DNA of 49,060 nt from CAZGVW01 sp964529265 (GCA_964529265.1 CAZGVW010000234.1:1-49060); one strand, 5' to 3'. Shown: positions 6,944-15,800, counted from the first letter of the stretch. Made by a program: numbers and translations. Notes: generated by a model from the letters alone, not told the origin.

Positions 6944-7873
6944 ATGCCGGCCATCGACTTTCAGACGGTGCGAGACCGCTTCCTCGGATACATCCGCGTG
7001 GAGTGCGGTCTCGCGGCGAACACGATCGAGGCGTATGGGCGCGATCTGCGCGACCTCTTCGACGACCTGACGCGCTCGGGCGTGACGGAGGTGGGGAATG
7101 TTTCGCCCAGGGACCTGGCGGAGCACCTGGCGCGGCTGAAGGCGGTGCGGGGGCTGGCGGCGTCTTCGATTGCGCGGCACCTGGCGACGATCAAGATGCT
7201 GTTTCGCTGGCTGGCGAGCGAAGGGCACGTCGAGGTTGATCCATCGGACTGGCTGGATCAGCCGGCGCGATGGCACCGGCTTCCGGGAGTATTGAGTCCG
7301 AACGAGGCGCGGCGGCTGGTGGAGACACCGGCGCCGCCGCCGGGCGCGGATGAGCATGCGCTGCCGCTCTGGCTGCGCGATCGCGCGATGCTGGAGTTGA
7401 TGTACGCGTGCGGGCTGCGGGCGTCGGAGGTGGGCGCGGTGGCGCGCTCCGACATTCACACGACACTGGGCGTGATCCGCGTGACGGGGAAGGCGGGGAA
7501 GCAGCGGCTGACGCCGATGGGGCGTCCGGCGGAGCAGGAAGTTGACAGGTATCTGAACGACTGCCGGTGGCGGCTGGCGCGGCCGGACGGGCGGGATGAG
7601 AACCGGCTGTTTCTGTCGCGCACGGGTCGGCCGCTGGAGCGGGTGGCGGTGTGGCAGATTGTGAAGAGGCATGCCGCGGCGGCGGGGATTCGGGGCGTGC
7701 ATCCGCACACGCTGCGGCACTCATTCGCGACGCATCTGCTGCTCGGCGGCGCGGACCTGCGCGTGGTGCAGGAGTTGCTGGGGCATGCGGACGTTTCGAC
7801 GACGCAGATCTACACGCACGTGGATCGGAGGCGGCTGAAGGAAGTGCATCGGAAGTGCCATCCGAGGGCGTGA
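6944..7873 (+). CDS. xerD: Tyrosine recombinase XerD
   Basis: Site-specific recombinase that resolves chromosome dimers at dif together with XerC. The 309-residue protein has the N-terminal SAM-like core-binding domain (residues about 5-95, FLGYIRVECGLAANTIEAYG) and the C-terminal catalytic domain. The active-site set is complete: R159 (CGLRASE), K183 (TGKAGK), H255 and R258 (HPHTLRHSFATH), H281 (LLGHA) and nucleophile Y290 (QIYTHV). Length and motif spacing fit XerD/XerC rather than a phage integrase; XerD is preferred over XerC on general resemblance only. No dif-like site was recognised. It stands alone, downstream of a repeat and converging with a membrane-protein gene. Confidence 0.9.
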   Translation: MPAIDFQTVRDRFLGYIRVECGLAANTIEAYGRDLRDLFDDLTRSGVTEVGNVSPRDLAEHLARLKAVRGLAASSIARHLATIKMLFRWLASEGHVEVDPSDWLDQPARWHRLPGVLSPNEARRLVETPAPPPGADEHALPLWLRDRAMLELMYACGLRASEVGAVARSDIHTTLGVIRVTGKAGKQRLTPMGRPAEQEVDRYLNDCRWRLARPDGRDENRLFLSRTGRPLERVAVWQIVKRHAAAAGIRGVHPHTLRHSFATHLLLGGADLRVVQELLGHADVSTTQIYTHVDRRRLKEVHRKCHPRA

Positions 7874-7877
7874 GGTG

Positions 7878-7905
7878 GGTAGACGGTAGGCGGTAGACGG
7901 TAGAC
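7878..7905. repeat. Heptamer tandem repeat GGTAGRC x4
   Basis: Four exact-register copies of GGTAGAC/GGTAGGC (the second copy has G at position 6) directly after the xerD stop, in the 110-base convergent gap. The heptamer is not a multiple of three and lies outside coding sequence. Confidence 0.8.
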
Positions 7906-7983
7906 GGGGGGGAGCAGAGGGATGGCGCGGTGCGCACAGCGCGGGCGCGGTCCGATGATTCGGGGGCTTTTGCGCGAAAAGGA

Positions 7984-8973
7984 TCAGATGGGGCGGGAGA
8001 GGGGGTCGCCGGGGTCGGTTTCTTTGAGTCGGCGCATGGGGTTGTCCTTGACGCGGAGGGGGGCTGATGGAGCGCCGCCGCCGTTCGAGGATGGGCCGCC
8101 GCCGGATGCGCCGCGCTTGAGGCTGGGGGCGACGTCGCTGACGACGTCATCCCCGATGGCGCGGTTGAGGGCGCCGATGGTGCGCGGGGCGGAGGTTGCG
8201 CCGAGTTTGATGGACTGCATCTCGCGCTCGAGTTTCTCGTCGAGTTCGCTGACGCTGGTCACGATGGCGCCCTGCTCGATGCCGGCGCTGAAGCGGAAGA
8301 CCACGACGGCGACGGCGGCGAGGGTGGTGAGCGGGATGATGAGGTGCTGGGCGAAGAAGCGGAAGGATGAGGGCGGGGTGTTCTCGTTCCAGCCGTGGAG
8401 GGCATCGCTCTCGCCGGCGAGGGCGGCGTATGGGGAGAAGACGCCGGAATAGGGAAGCGAGGGGAGGATATCGGTGAGGGGGAGGCAGAAGAGGGCGATG
8501 GCGATGGACCAGGTGGATGCGGTGACGGCGCGCTCGATGCCGGGGACGGATGCGCCGGCGCCGACTGACACGCCCTGGAACATGAGGACGGCGAGGACCA
8601 CCGCGGCGACGCAGCCGATGCTCTGCGCGAGCGCGCTGATGAGCGAGAACCAGCGGTCGTTGCGGCCGAGGACGCGGTTTGGATCGGGCGGGTTGGCGGG
8701 GGGCTCGACGGTGCGAGCGGGCTGGCCGGTGGCCGCGGCGGGAGCGTTGGCCCTTGGGGGCGCGGAGGTTGCGGCGGTGGGCTGGACGACGACGGCGGCG
8801 GCGTGTGACTCGTCGGCTTCGATGGTCGTCCAGCGGGCTTCGGTGAAGTGGACGAAGGCGAAGACGAGCATCTGGAGGATGATGCACACGCAGAGCGTCA
8901 AGGCGGTGGTGGAGACGCTGAACCGCAGGTGACGCAGCGCGGCGGAGACGTGCGGTTTGGGTGTGAACTTCAC
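7984..8973 (-). CDS. Hypothetical multi-pass membrane protein
   Basis: A 329-residue protein with no family I recognise. The start at GTG 8973 (VKFTPKPHVSAALRHLRF) is chosen because of a GGAG about 10 bases upstream and because residues before it lack structure. There are four likely membrane segments: TTALTLCVCIILQMLVFAF, a stretch around ALAQSIGCVAAVVLAVLMF, SIAIALFCLPLTDILP, and IIPLTTLAAVAVVVFRF. An Ala/Pro-rich extracytoplasmic loop of about 60 residues separates the first two. The C-terminal cytoplasmic tail starts with a coiled-coil-like SVSELDEKLEREMQSIKLG and ends in a Gly/Ser-rich region. It diverges from mqnC across a 249-base gap. The presence of a terminal coiled coil suggests oligomerisation, but function is unknown. 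Confidence 0.7.
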   Translation of the reverse strand: MKFTPKPHVSAALRHLRFSVSTTALTLCVCIILQMLVFAFVHFTEARWTTIEADESHAAAVVVQPTAATSAPPRANAPAAATGQPARTVEPPANPPDPNRVLGRNDRWFSLISALAQSIGCVAAVVLAVLMFQGVSVGAGASVPGIERAVTASTWSIAIALFCLPLTDILPSLPYSGVFSPYAALAGESDALHGWNENTPPSSFRFFAQHLIIPLTTLAAVAVVVFRFSAGIEQGAIVTSVSELDEKLEREMQSIKLGATSAPRTIGALNRAIGDDVVSDVAPSLKRGASGGGPSSNGGGAPSAPLRVKDNPMRRLKETDPGDPLSRPI

Positions 8974-9023
8974 GACCTTGGCTCCGGACGAGGTTTCGGG
9001 ACGATCCGCAACAGGTCGTATCG

Positions 9024-9116
9024 GCCGGGGGAGGGGGGGACTCAAGGGAGGCTGGGGGGAGGGCTGGGGTGGTGTGCGGGCTGTTCCGGGCGACCTGAGG
9101 AGGGCTGGGGCGGGGC
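9024..9116 (+). other. G-rich tract upstream of mqnC
   Basis: The 249-base divergent gap 8974-9222 holds repeated G-runs of three to six (GGGGG, GGGGGG, GGG, GGGGGG, GGG, GGGG) with loops of one to six bases, concentrated at 9026-9067. This is compatible with G-quadruplex formation on the plus strand or in a long mqnC leader. Nothing else was recognised in the gap apart from a GGAAAGGA ribosome-binding-site candidate at 9203. Confidence 0.5.
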
Positions 9117-9222
9117 AGTTTTCAGTAGTTCTTGAAAGTTGTGGCGCGGGGGCGTAAGGTGGAGGCCCCGGGGAGGCCGCGGCGGGGCGGCTCGCGGCTC
9201 TTGGAAAGGAAGCCTGCGGTTC

Positions 9223-10647
9223 ATGAATGCGAATGGCGCGAATCGGGAGCCGCGGTGTTTTGCGGGGGTGGCTGGGGCGGACCGGGGTCTGCTCGAGGCG
9301 GTGGCGGCGGGCGAGGCGCGGCTGACGGCCGAGCAGGGGCTGGAGTTGCTGGAGCGGGCGCCGCTGCATCAGCTGGGGCGGTGGGCGGATGCGCGATGCC
9401 GGGCGCTGCATGGGGATGCGCTGCGGACGTATGTGATCGACCGGAACATCAACTACACAAACGTGTGCAGCGCGAAGTGCACGTTCTGCGCGTTCCGGCG
9501 GGATGCGGAGGATGGGGACGCGTATACGCTCGAGCCGGAGCGGATTTACGAGAAGATCGGGGAACTCGCGGCGATCGGGGGGACGCAGATCCTGATGCAG
9601 GGCGGGATGAATCCGGCGCTGCCTCTGGAGTGGTATGAGGAGTTGCTGCGGGGGATCAAGGCGCGATTTCCGCGGGTGCACGCGCATGCGTTCAGTCCGC
9701 CGGAGTTCGTGGAGTTCGTGAGGTTTTTCGATCCGCCGGGGGACGATCTGCGGGCGAAGACGAAGTGGGTGATGTCGCGGCTGAAGGCGGCGGGGCTGGA
9801 CTCTGTCCCGGGCGGGGGCGGGGAGATCTTCGCGCACGTGGTGCGGAGGAAGATCGGGCTCGGGAAGTGCGACGCGGAGTCGTGGCTGACGGTGATGGAT
9901 GTGGCGCACGAACTGGGGATGTTCACGAGCGCGACGATGATGTTCGGGCACATCGAGGGGCGGGCGGACCGGATCCATCACATGGCGCTGGTGCGCGAGC
10001 GGCAGGATGCGGCGCTGGCGGCGGGCGCGGGGCACTACACGGCGTTCATTTCGTGGCCGTTCCAGCGCGAGAACACGCCGATGGGCAGGCTGCGCGAGTG
10101 GGGCGAGCGGGAGGAGGAGATGGGCGAGGCGTTTCCGGGGGACGTGGTGGCGGACTTGGCGGGGGACGGGGATGCGCGGGCGCATCCGGAGTTCGGGCGG
10201 CGGCTGCGGATGGCTGGGGCGACGGAGTATCTGCGGACGCAGGCGGTCTCGCGGCTGTTTCTCGACAACATCTATTCGATCGGCGCCTCGTGGGTGACGA
10301 TGGGGCCGCACGTGGGGCAGGTGGCGCTGTCGTTCGGCGCGAACGACATGGGCAGCGTGATGATGGAGGAGAACGTGGTGTCTGCGGCGGGCACGACGTA
10401 TTGCCTGAACGAGGCGGTGCTGTGCCGGCTGATCCGCGACGCGGGGTTCGTTCCGGCGCAGCGGGACAACTTCTACGACGCGCTGCGCGTGCATGCGGGG
10501 GCGGATTCGCCGGACTTGAGGGTGACGGACTGGTCGCAGCACAGGGCGCGGCGGCTGCATGCTGAGGTGGAGGTGAAGGCGCCGAAGGCGGAATCGCCGC
10601 GTGAGCGGGCGGTGGTGGAGATCACGAGCAGCGTCGCGGCGCGGTGA
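9223..10647 (+). CDS. mqnC: Cyclic dehypoxanthinyl futalosine synthase (radical SAM)
   Basis: Third step of the futalosine menaquinone pathway: a radical-SAM enzyme cyclises dehypoxanthine futalosine. The protein from ATG 9223 is 474 residues, against roughly 360-390 for typical MqnC. The cluster motif is C82-x3-C86-x2-C89 (CSAKCTFC). Further MqnC-type segments are QILMQGGMNPALPLEWYEEL, HAHAFSPPEF, GLDSVPGGGGEIF, GHIEGRADRIHHM, SWPFQRENTPMG, FGANDMGSVMMEENVVSAAG and FVPAQRDN. The glycine-rich GGGGEI and ENVVSAAGTT segments separate it from the sister enzyme MqnE. Extra length comes from a Glu/Gly/Asp-rich insertion after NTPMG and a 40-residue C-terminal tail. The mqnB gene is 18 kb away. A 25-base gap and same strand suggest cotranscription with the transporter downstream. 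Confidence 0.92.
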   Translation: MNANGANREPRCFAGVAGADRGLLEAVAAGEARLTAEQGLELLERAPLHQLGRWADARCRALHGDALRTYVIDRNINYTNVCSAKCTFCAFRRDAEDGDAYTLEPERIYEKIGELAAIGGTQILMQGGMNPALPLEWYEELLRGIKARFPRVHAHAFSPPEFVEFVRFFDPPGDDLRAKTKWVMSRLKAAGLDSVPGGGGEIFAHVVRRKIGLGKCDAESWLTVMDVAHELGMFTSATMMFGHIEGRADRIHHMALVRERQDAALAAGAGHYTAFISWPFQRENTPMGRLREWGEREEEMGEAFPGDVVADLAGDGDARAHPEFGRRLRMAGATEYLRTQAVSRLFLDNIYSIGASWVTMGPHVGQVALSFGANDMGSVMMEENVVSAAGTTYCLNEAVLCRLIRDAGFVPAQRDNFYDALRVHAGADSPDLRVTDWSQHRARRLHAEVEVKAPKAESPRERAVVEITSSVAAR

Positions 10648-10672
10648 GCGCGGGGCGGTGCGCGAGGGCTCG

Positions 10673-11452
10673 ATGAGCGCAGAGCACACGAAGGCGGGCG
10701 GCAAGGCGGACGACGGCGGCGCGCGGCGCGTGCCGGTGTCCGCGTCGCCGGGCGTGGCGCAGGCGCTCTACCTGTGGATGGCGGGGGTGTTCGTCACGTC
10801 GCTGGTCGTGGCGAACATGATCGGGGTGAAACTGTTCCGGTTCGAGGCGGGCCTGGGGCCGTTCTCCGATGTGCCGATCGAGCACACGGCGGGGATGCTG
10901 CCCTTCCCGGTGACCTTCCTGCTCACGGACCTCTTGAACGAGTACTACGGGAAGAAGGCCGCGCGGCGCGTGACGTACCTGGCGTTCGCGATGGCGGCGC
11001 TGGCGTATGTGTTCATTGCGGCGGCGAGGTGGCTGCCGATCAAGGAGGGCGTGCCGGGAACGGCGACGCAGGAGGCGTTCGAGATCATCTTCGGGTCGGC
11101 GTCGCTCATGTACATCGCGTCGATCACGGCGTTTCTGGTGGGGTCGCTGCTGGACATCTTTCTGTTCGGCGTGTTCAAGCGGTTGACGGGGAACCGGCTG
11201 ATCTGGGTGCGGACGACCGGGAGCACGGTGATTTCTCAGCTCTTCGATTCGTTCGTGGTGACGTTCGTGTTCTTCATGGGGCTGCCGCTGGTGACGGGCG
11301 GCGTGGCGGCGGATCTGAAGTTCACGGCGCAGACGGCGCTGACGGGGTACATCCTGAAGTTCGTGATTGCCGTGGCGATCACGCCGCTGATCTACCTGGG
11401 CAGGTGGATGATCAGGGAGTGGTTCGGGCTGAAGCCGCTGCCGCCGGAGTGA
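10673..11452 (+). CDS. Queuosine precursor transporter (YhhQ/QPTR, VUT family)
   Basis: A 259-residue inner-membrane protein with about six hydrophobic segments. VANMIGVKLF, LPFPVTFLLTDLLNEYYGKK, VGSLLDIFLFGVFKRLTG, IWVRTTGSTVISQLFDSFVV and the final GYILKFVIAVAITPLIYLG are in the order and wording of the YhhQ family, which imports preQ0/preQ1 for queuosine in tRNA. The TDLLNEYYGKK and RTTGSTxxSQLxDS motifs are diagnostic. The start MSAEHTKAGG has GAGGG 6-7 bases upstream. It follows mqnC by 25 bases in the same direction, so the two are probably cotranscribed; a functional link to menaquinone synthesis is not known to me. Confidence 0.9.
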   Translation: MSAEHTKAGGKADDGGARRVPVSASPGVAQALYLWMAGVFVTSLVVANMIGVKLFRFEAGLGPFSDVPIEHTAGMLPFPVTFLLTDLLNEYYGKKAARRVTYLAFAMAALAYVFIAAARWLPIKEGVPGTATQEAFEIIFGSASLMYIASITAFLVGSLLDIFLFGVFKRLTGNRLIWVRTTGSTVISQLFDSFVVTFVFFMGLPLVTGGVAADLKFTAQTALTGYILKFVIAVAITPLIYLGRWMIREWFGLKPLPPE

Positions 11453-11460
11453 TGTGCGAG

Positions 11461-11510
11461 GACCCGGCTCGGAGGGCCGGGCCACCAGGAGTCGCAAGAC
11501 CCGGCTCCGA
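11461..11510. repeat. Palindromic dispersed repeat, copy C plus a half copy
   Basis: The full copy at 11461-11488 (arms CCCGGCTC and GGCCGGG, tail CCACCAG) is followed after nine bases by a half copy GACCCGGCTCCGA at 11498-11510. It lies directly after the transporter stop. The half copy suggests imperfect duplication or excision of the element. Confidence 0.75.
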
Positions 11511-11602
11511 TGCGTGAGCGGCGGCGTCCGCGGGCCGATCCGCGGCTGGGGACGGCGGGCGGGCGACGCAGATATGCTGCCCGCCGGGGCGGGGGACGCC
11601 GC

Positions 11603-11608
11603 TATACT
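11603..11608 (+). promoter_or_regulatory. Possible -10 element for efp
   Basis: TATACT sits 93 bases upstream of the efp start, inside the 248-base gap 11453-11700 whose left part holds the palindromic repeats. A convincing -35 box was not seen. The implied leader would be about 85 bases. Confidence 0.3.
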
Positions 11609-11700
11609 CTCCGCCCCACACGGAAGATCTCACGCATCTTTGACCCAGGCCCTTGCGTGGGGCCGATGAACCCGACGCCTCCGCAGGAAGGACCAGCATC

Positions 11701-12255
11701 GTGCGAGTGACCGAAGTCAGCCCGGGAATGGCCGTTCAGATGAACGGCAAGCTGTACGTGATCGCGAAGGTGGAGCACCGCACGCCGGGCAACCTCCGCG
11801 CGTTTCACCAGATCAAGCTGCGCGACGTGCTCACGGGGCAGTACCTCGACAAGCGCTACGGCAGCAGCGACGACCTGGACGTGACGACGCTGGACCGGCG
11901 GCCGATGGAGTATCTGTTCGCGGACAACACCGGGTTCACGTTCATGGATTCGGAGACGTTCGACCAGATCACGCTGAACGACGACCTGGTGGCGGAGAGC
12001 AAGTTCTATCTGTCGCCGAATCTGAAAGTGGTGATCCACATTCACGAGGGGCGGCCGGTGATGCTGGAAATGCCGCCGAGCGTGGACCTGAAGGTGACGG
12101 ATACGCCGCCGGGCATCAAGGGGGCGACGGCGACGAATCAGCTGAAGGAGGCCACGCTGGAAACGGGCCTCAAGACGAAGGTTCCGCCGTTCATCGGGAT
12201 CGGGGAGACGATCCGCGTGGCGACGGCGGACGGCTCGTATCAGTCGCGGGCGTAG
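11701..12255 (+). CDS. efp: Translation elongation factor P, Asn in place of the modified lysine
   Basis: Binds between the P and E sites and relieves ribosome stalling at polyproline. The 184-residue length and three beta-barrel domains match EF-P: KOW-like domain I, RPMEYLFADNTGFTFMD in domain II, DTPPGIKGAT and the C-terminal KVPPFIGIGETIRVATADG. The start GTG 11701 follows AGGAAGGA at 8-9 bases. The tip of domain I reads TPGNLRAF, where E. coli has KPGKGQAF, so residue 31 (equivalent to Lys34) is Asn. The protein therefore cannot take beta-lysylation. I recall TPGN variants in planctomycete and verrucomicrobial EF-P. An upstream in-frame ATG at 11668 would add residues unlike the family. 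Confidence 0.93.
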   Translation: MRVTEVSPGMAVQMNGKLYVIAKVEHRTPGNLRAFHQIKLRDVLTGQYLDKRYGSSDDLDVTTLDRRPMEYLFADNTGFTFMDSETFDQITLNDDLVAESKFYLSPNLKVVIHIHEGRPVMLEMPPSVDLKVTDTPPGIKGATATNQLKEATLETGLKTKVPPFIGIGETIRVATADGSYQSRA

Positions 12256-12324
12256 GGGCTCTTGGGGGCGCGCCGGAGAACGGCGCGCGTGGCTCGGGTG
12301 TCTTTGGATGAATGGGAAGGCGCG

Positions 12325-12792
12325 ATGGGATTGAACGTCGTCGTCGATCGAGTGGACCCCAAAGACACGGCGCTGATGTCGCATCTGTTCAATCAGATCT
12401 TCCGCCCGCCGCGGACGCCGGAGCAGTTCGCGCGCCGGCTGCTCTCGCGACACAACCCGCTGTTCATGGTGGCGCGGGTGGACACTGCGGCGGTGGGGCT
12501 CTACGTGGGGCTCGAACTGAAGCCCTCGGTGCACTTCGCATGGCTGTGCGGCGTGATGCCGGATGCGCGGCGGATGGGCGTCGCGACGCAGTTGATGCAC
12601 GCGGCGATGGATTGGGCGCGGACGGAGGGGTACCACTACATCCGCTTCGAGTGCGACAACCGGCAGCGGGCGATGCTGCACTTCGGGATCTCGGGCGGGT
12701 ACGACATCATCGGCCTGCGGTGGGACCCGGATCGCGGGAGCAACCTGGTGATCTTCGAGCGGCCGCTGGCGGAATCGACGGACGCGGCGTGA
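12325..12792 (+). CDS. GNAT-family N-acetyltransferase
   Basis: A 155-residue acetyl-CoA-dependent acetyltransferase. The GNAT core is visible: beta strand FAWLCGVMPDARR, the CoA pyrophosphate loop RRMGVATQLM, helix HAAMDWARTEGYHYIRFEC, and the end of the fold NRQRAMLHFGISGGYDIIG. Start ATG 12325 is supported by GGGAAGG 5 bases upstream; residues before it show no family similarity. It lies 69 bases after efp in the same direction and may share its transcript, so EF-P, ribosomal or tRNA targets are conceivable but unproved. The acceptor substrate cannot be predicted. It converges with secA. Confidence 0.8.
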   Translation: MGLNVVVDRVDPKDTALMSHLFNQIFRPPRTPEQFARRLLSRHNPLFMVARVDTAAVGLYVGLELKPSVHFAWLCGVMPDARRMGVATQLMHAAMDWARTEGYHYIRFECDNRQRAMLHFGISGGYDIIGLRWDPDRGSNLVIFERPLAESTDAA

Positions 12793-12793
12793 A

Positions 12794-12808
12794 CGCGCCC
12801 CGGGCGCG
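12794..12808. terminator. GC hairpin between convergent GNAT and secA ends
   Basis: Arms CGCGCCC and GGGCGCG nearly touch, leaving a usable 5-bp stem with a 5-base loop, two bases after the GNAT stop in the 60-base convergent gap. There is no T-run, so it is only a possible terminator. Confidence 0.3.
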
Positions 12809-12852
12809 CGTGCGGCTCTGTGCTTCTGATGAGTTGAGCGGGGCGCCGGCGA

Positions 12853-15800
12853 TCAATCTCCGGTTTCATCTCCAACGGGCGCGCGCTTGAGACCCTCGCC
12901 GGTGCACATGCCATCGGGGCGGTTGCAGCACTTCTTGTACTTGCGGCCTGAGCCTTTGGGGCATGCGTCGTTGCGGCCGAGTTTTTCGTCGGCGGGGCGC
13001 GCGGAAGCCCCGGCGGGGCCGGAGGGGGGCTGCTGCGCAACGGGGGCGGGTTGGGGGGTGCGCACCGCGGCTTCACGGCCTGCGGCGCGATCGACGGGCG
13101 CGGGCGCCGGTTGATCGCCGGGCGCCGCCGAGGGGCCGTTGGATGAGGGCGGCGCTGGGCGCGGGGCGGCTCGTGGAGCATCGAAACCGGGGCCGGTGAT
13201 GCTGGCGGCGCCGAAGACGGGCGCGGCGGCGGACGCTGCGCCCGCTCCGGCTGCACCACCTGCAACACCCGCCGGGCGCGGCGCCGGGGGCGAGGGCGGC
13301 GCGGGCGGGGCGACCTGCGGCGAGAAACGCATCTTGAAGGCGTACTCCGTGACGCGATCGCGGATGGATTCGAGCATGTCATCGAACATGCGCGAGCCTT
13401 CGCGCTTGTACTCGATGCGCGGATCCTGCTGGCTGAAGGCGCGGAAACCGATGGAATCGCGCAGTTGATCCATGGCGCGGAGGTGGTCTTTCCAGGTGGA
13501 ATCGAGCACTTCGAGGAGGACGAAGCGCTCGAACTGGATCATCTCGGAGCGCAGGATCGCTTCGACGCGGGCGCGGACGGCTTCGGCCCGCTCCTCGCCC
13601 TGAAGACGGAAGAGCGTATCGGGGACGGTGGCGCCGTAGCGCTCGCGGAAGTGCTCGGTGAGCGCCTCATCGGTGGGGCAGGCGAGGGCCTCAACGGCGG
13701 CCTGGTCCACCGCGCCGGACTCGATGAAGGCGCGAGAGGCCTTCATCAGTTCGTCGTGGAGTTGCTGCGGCATGCGGGTGCGCACGACGGATTCGTCCCA
13801 GCCGAGTTTGAAGCGCGTGTTGGCCCAGCGGACGAGTTGCGCCCCGGCCTGCTGCGATGACTGGCGCATCATGGCCATGGTCATCTGAAGGGCGAAGGTG
13901 ACGGGGTATTCGACTTCACGCTCGCGGTATTGAGCCGCGGCGCGGTCGGTGATGAGGGCGATGACCTGATGGCGCTCCTCGAGCGGCTCGATCTCCTCGG
14001 GCGTGACTTCGATGCCGAAGCGGGTGCGGGCCCACTTGCAGAGTTCGCGGAGGCCGTAGCCCTTGTCGGTGTACTGCTCGACGCCGGCGAGGTCGGCGGT
14101 CTCGATGTGGGCCTCGGCTGCCTCGACGAGACGGCGCTGGACGTCGAGGCGCGACATCTCGCGAACTTCGTGGGGCTGGATTTCAGCGCCGAACTCGGAG
14201 CGGGCCCAGTTGCAGAGGCCGGTGAGGTCGTGGTCTTCGGGCGCGGCGTCGCCGGGCATGTATTCACCCAGCGTGAGGCTGATGTCGGCGCGGGCCTCCT
14301 CGCGGGCCACGGAAAGGACGCGGTCGATGACTTCCTGCCCTTCGCGGCCGCGGAGGCGCTCCGGCGGGATCGAGACATCGAGTTTCTGGCGGGCGGCCTC
14401 GGCGACGCACTCCAGCGGATAGTCGCGGTCGAGGAAGCGGTTCACGGCGTCGGTGACGGCGTCCTCGATGTACTCGAAGATGAGTTCCTTCATGCGGCGG
14501 CCTTCGAGGACGCGCTGGCGCAGGCCGTAAAAGGTGCGGCGCTGATGCTCCATCACCTCATCGTATTCGAGGATGTTCTTGCGGATCTGGAAGTTGCGCT
14601 CCTCGACCTTGCGCTGGGCGCGGGCCACGCTCTTGCTGAGCATCGGATGCTCGATGGCGTCGCCCTCCTTCATGCCGAGGCGGGCGAGGATCTTCATGGT
14701 GGTCTCGCCGGCGAACATCTTCATGAGGTCGTCGTCGAGGGCGACGAAGAAGCGCGATGATCCCTTATCGCCCTGGCGGCCGGATCGGCCGCGGAGCTGG
14801 TTATCGATGCGGCGCGATTCGTGGCGCTCGGTGCCGATGACGTGGAGGCCGCCGAGGCTCTCGATGGTGCTCATCCAGCCGATGCGGTGGAGGAGGAAGC
14901 GGCCGCCTTCATCGAGGGAGGCGCGCAGGGACTCGGCGTCCATGGAATCGACCTTGCGCGGATCGAGCCATGTGTTTTCGGCGGTCCACTTGCGGAGGAG
15001 ATCGAGCTCCAGCTGCTCGAAGGGGCGCTCCTCGGCTTCCTTCTTCTGGATGCCGAGTTCCTTGGGCGCGATCTTGCGGTAGATGGCTTCGCGGACCTGG
15101 TCGTCGGAGGCGTCGATGGTGAGTTCGCGCGGGGCCATGCCGCGGCGCTGCCAGTGCTCGAGGAGCTGGGTGCGCTGGACGCGGCCGAGTTTGATGTCGG
15201 TGCCGCGACCGGCCATGTTGGTGGCGATCATGACGGCGCCGAGCTGGCCGGCGTTCTCGATGATGTGGGCTTCGCGCTCATGCTGCTTGGCGTTCAGGAC
15301 TTCGTGCTTGACCCCGTGGCGCTTGCCGAGCATGTCGGCAAGTTTCTCGCTCTTCTCGACGCTGGTGGTGCCGACGAGGACGGGGCGGCCGACGTCGTGG
15401 AAGGACTTGATCTCATCGACGATGGCGGTCCACTTGTCCTTGCCGGTGAGGTAGACGGTGTCGTCGAAATCGCGGCGGACGACGGGCAGGTTGGTGGGAA
15501 TGCTCACGACGTCGAGCTTGTAGATGTCGTTGAACTCCTGGGCCTCGGTGTCGGCGGTGCCGGTCATGCCCGCGAGGCGCTTGTACATCTTGAAGAAGTT
15601 CTGGATGGTGATCGAGGCGACGGTCTGCGTTTCCTGCTTGATCGGCACGGCTTCCTTGGATTCGACGGCCTGGTGAAGGCCATCCGACCATTGGCGGCCG
15701 ATCATGGGGCGGCCGGTGAACGTATCGACGATGACGACGCGCGGCTCGGTCTGGCCGGTCTGCTCGTTGGGCTGGGGCATGATGACGTAATCGCGGTCGC

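Noticed and set aside
8974..10704. Extension of the minus-strand membrane-protein frame to 906 codons across mqnC
   Set aside because: The extension is Arg/Pro-rich antisense of mqnC; the real protein starts at the GTG at 8973.
11453..11700. Riboswitch or small RNA ahead of efp
   Set aside because: Apart from the palindromic repeats and a -10-like TATACT, no known aptamer sequence (for example preQ1, which would suit the neighbouring transporter) could be recognised.
14063..14422. Possible insertion or repeat element inside secA
   Set aside because: The repeats are at protein level with diverged DNA; they are helical protein repeats, not mobile DNA.
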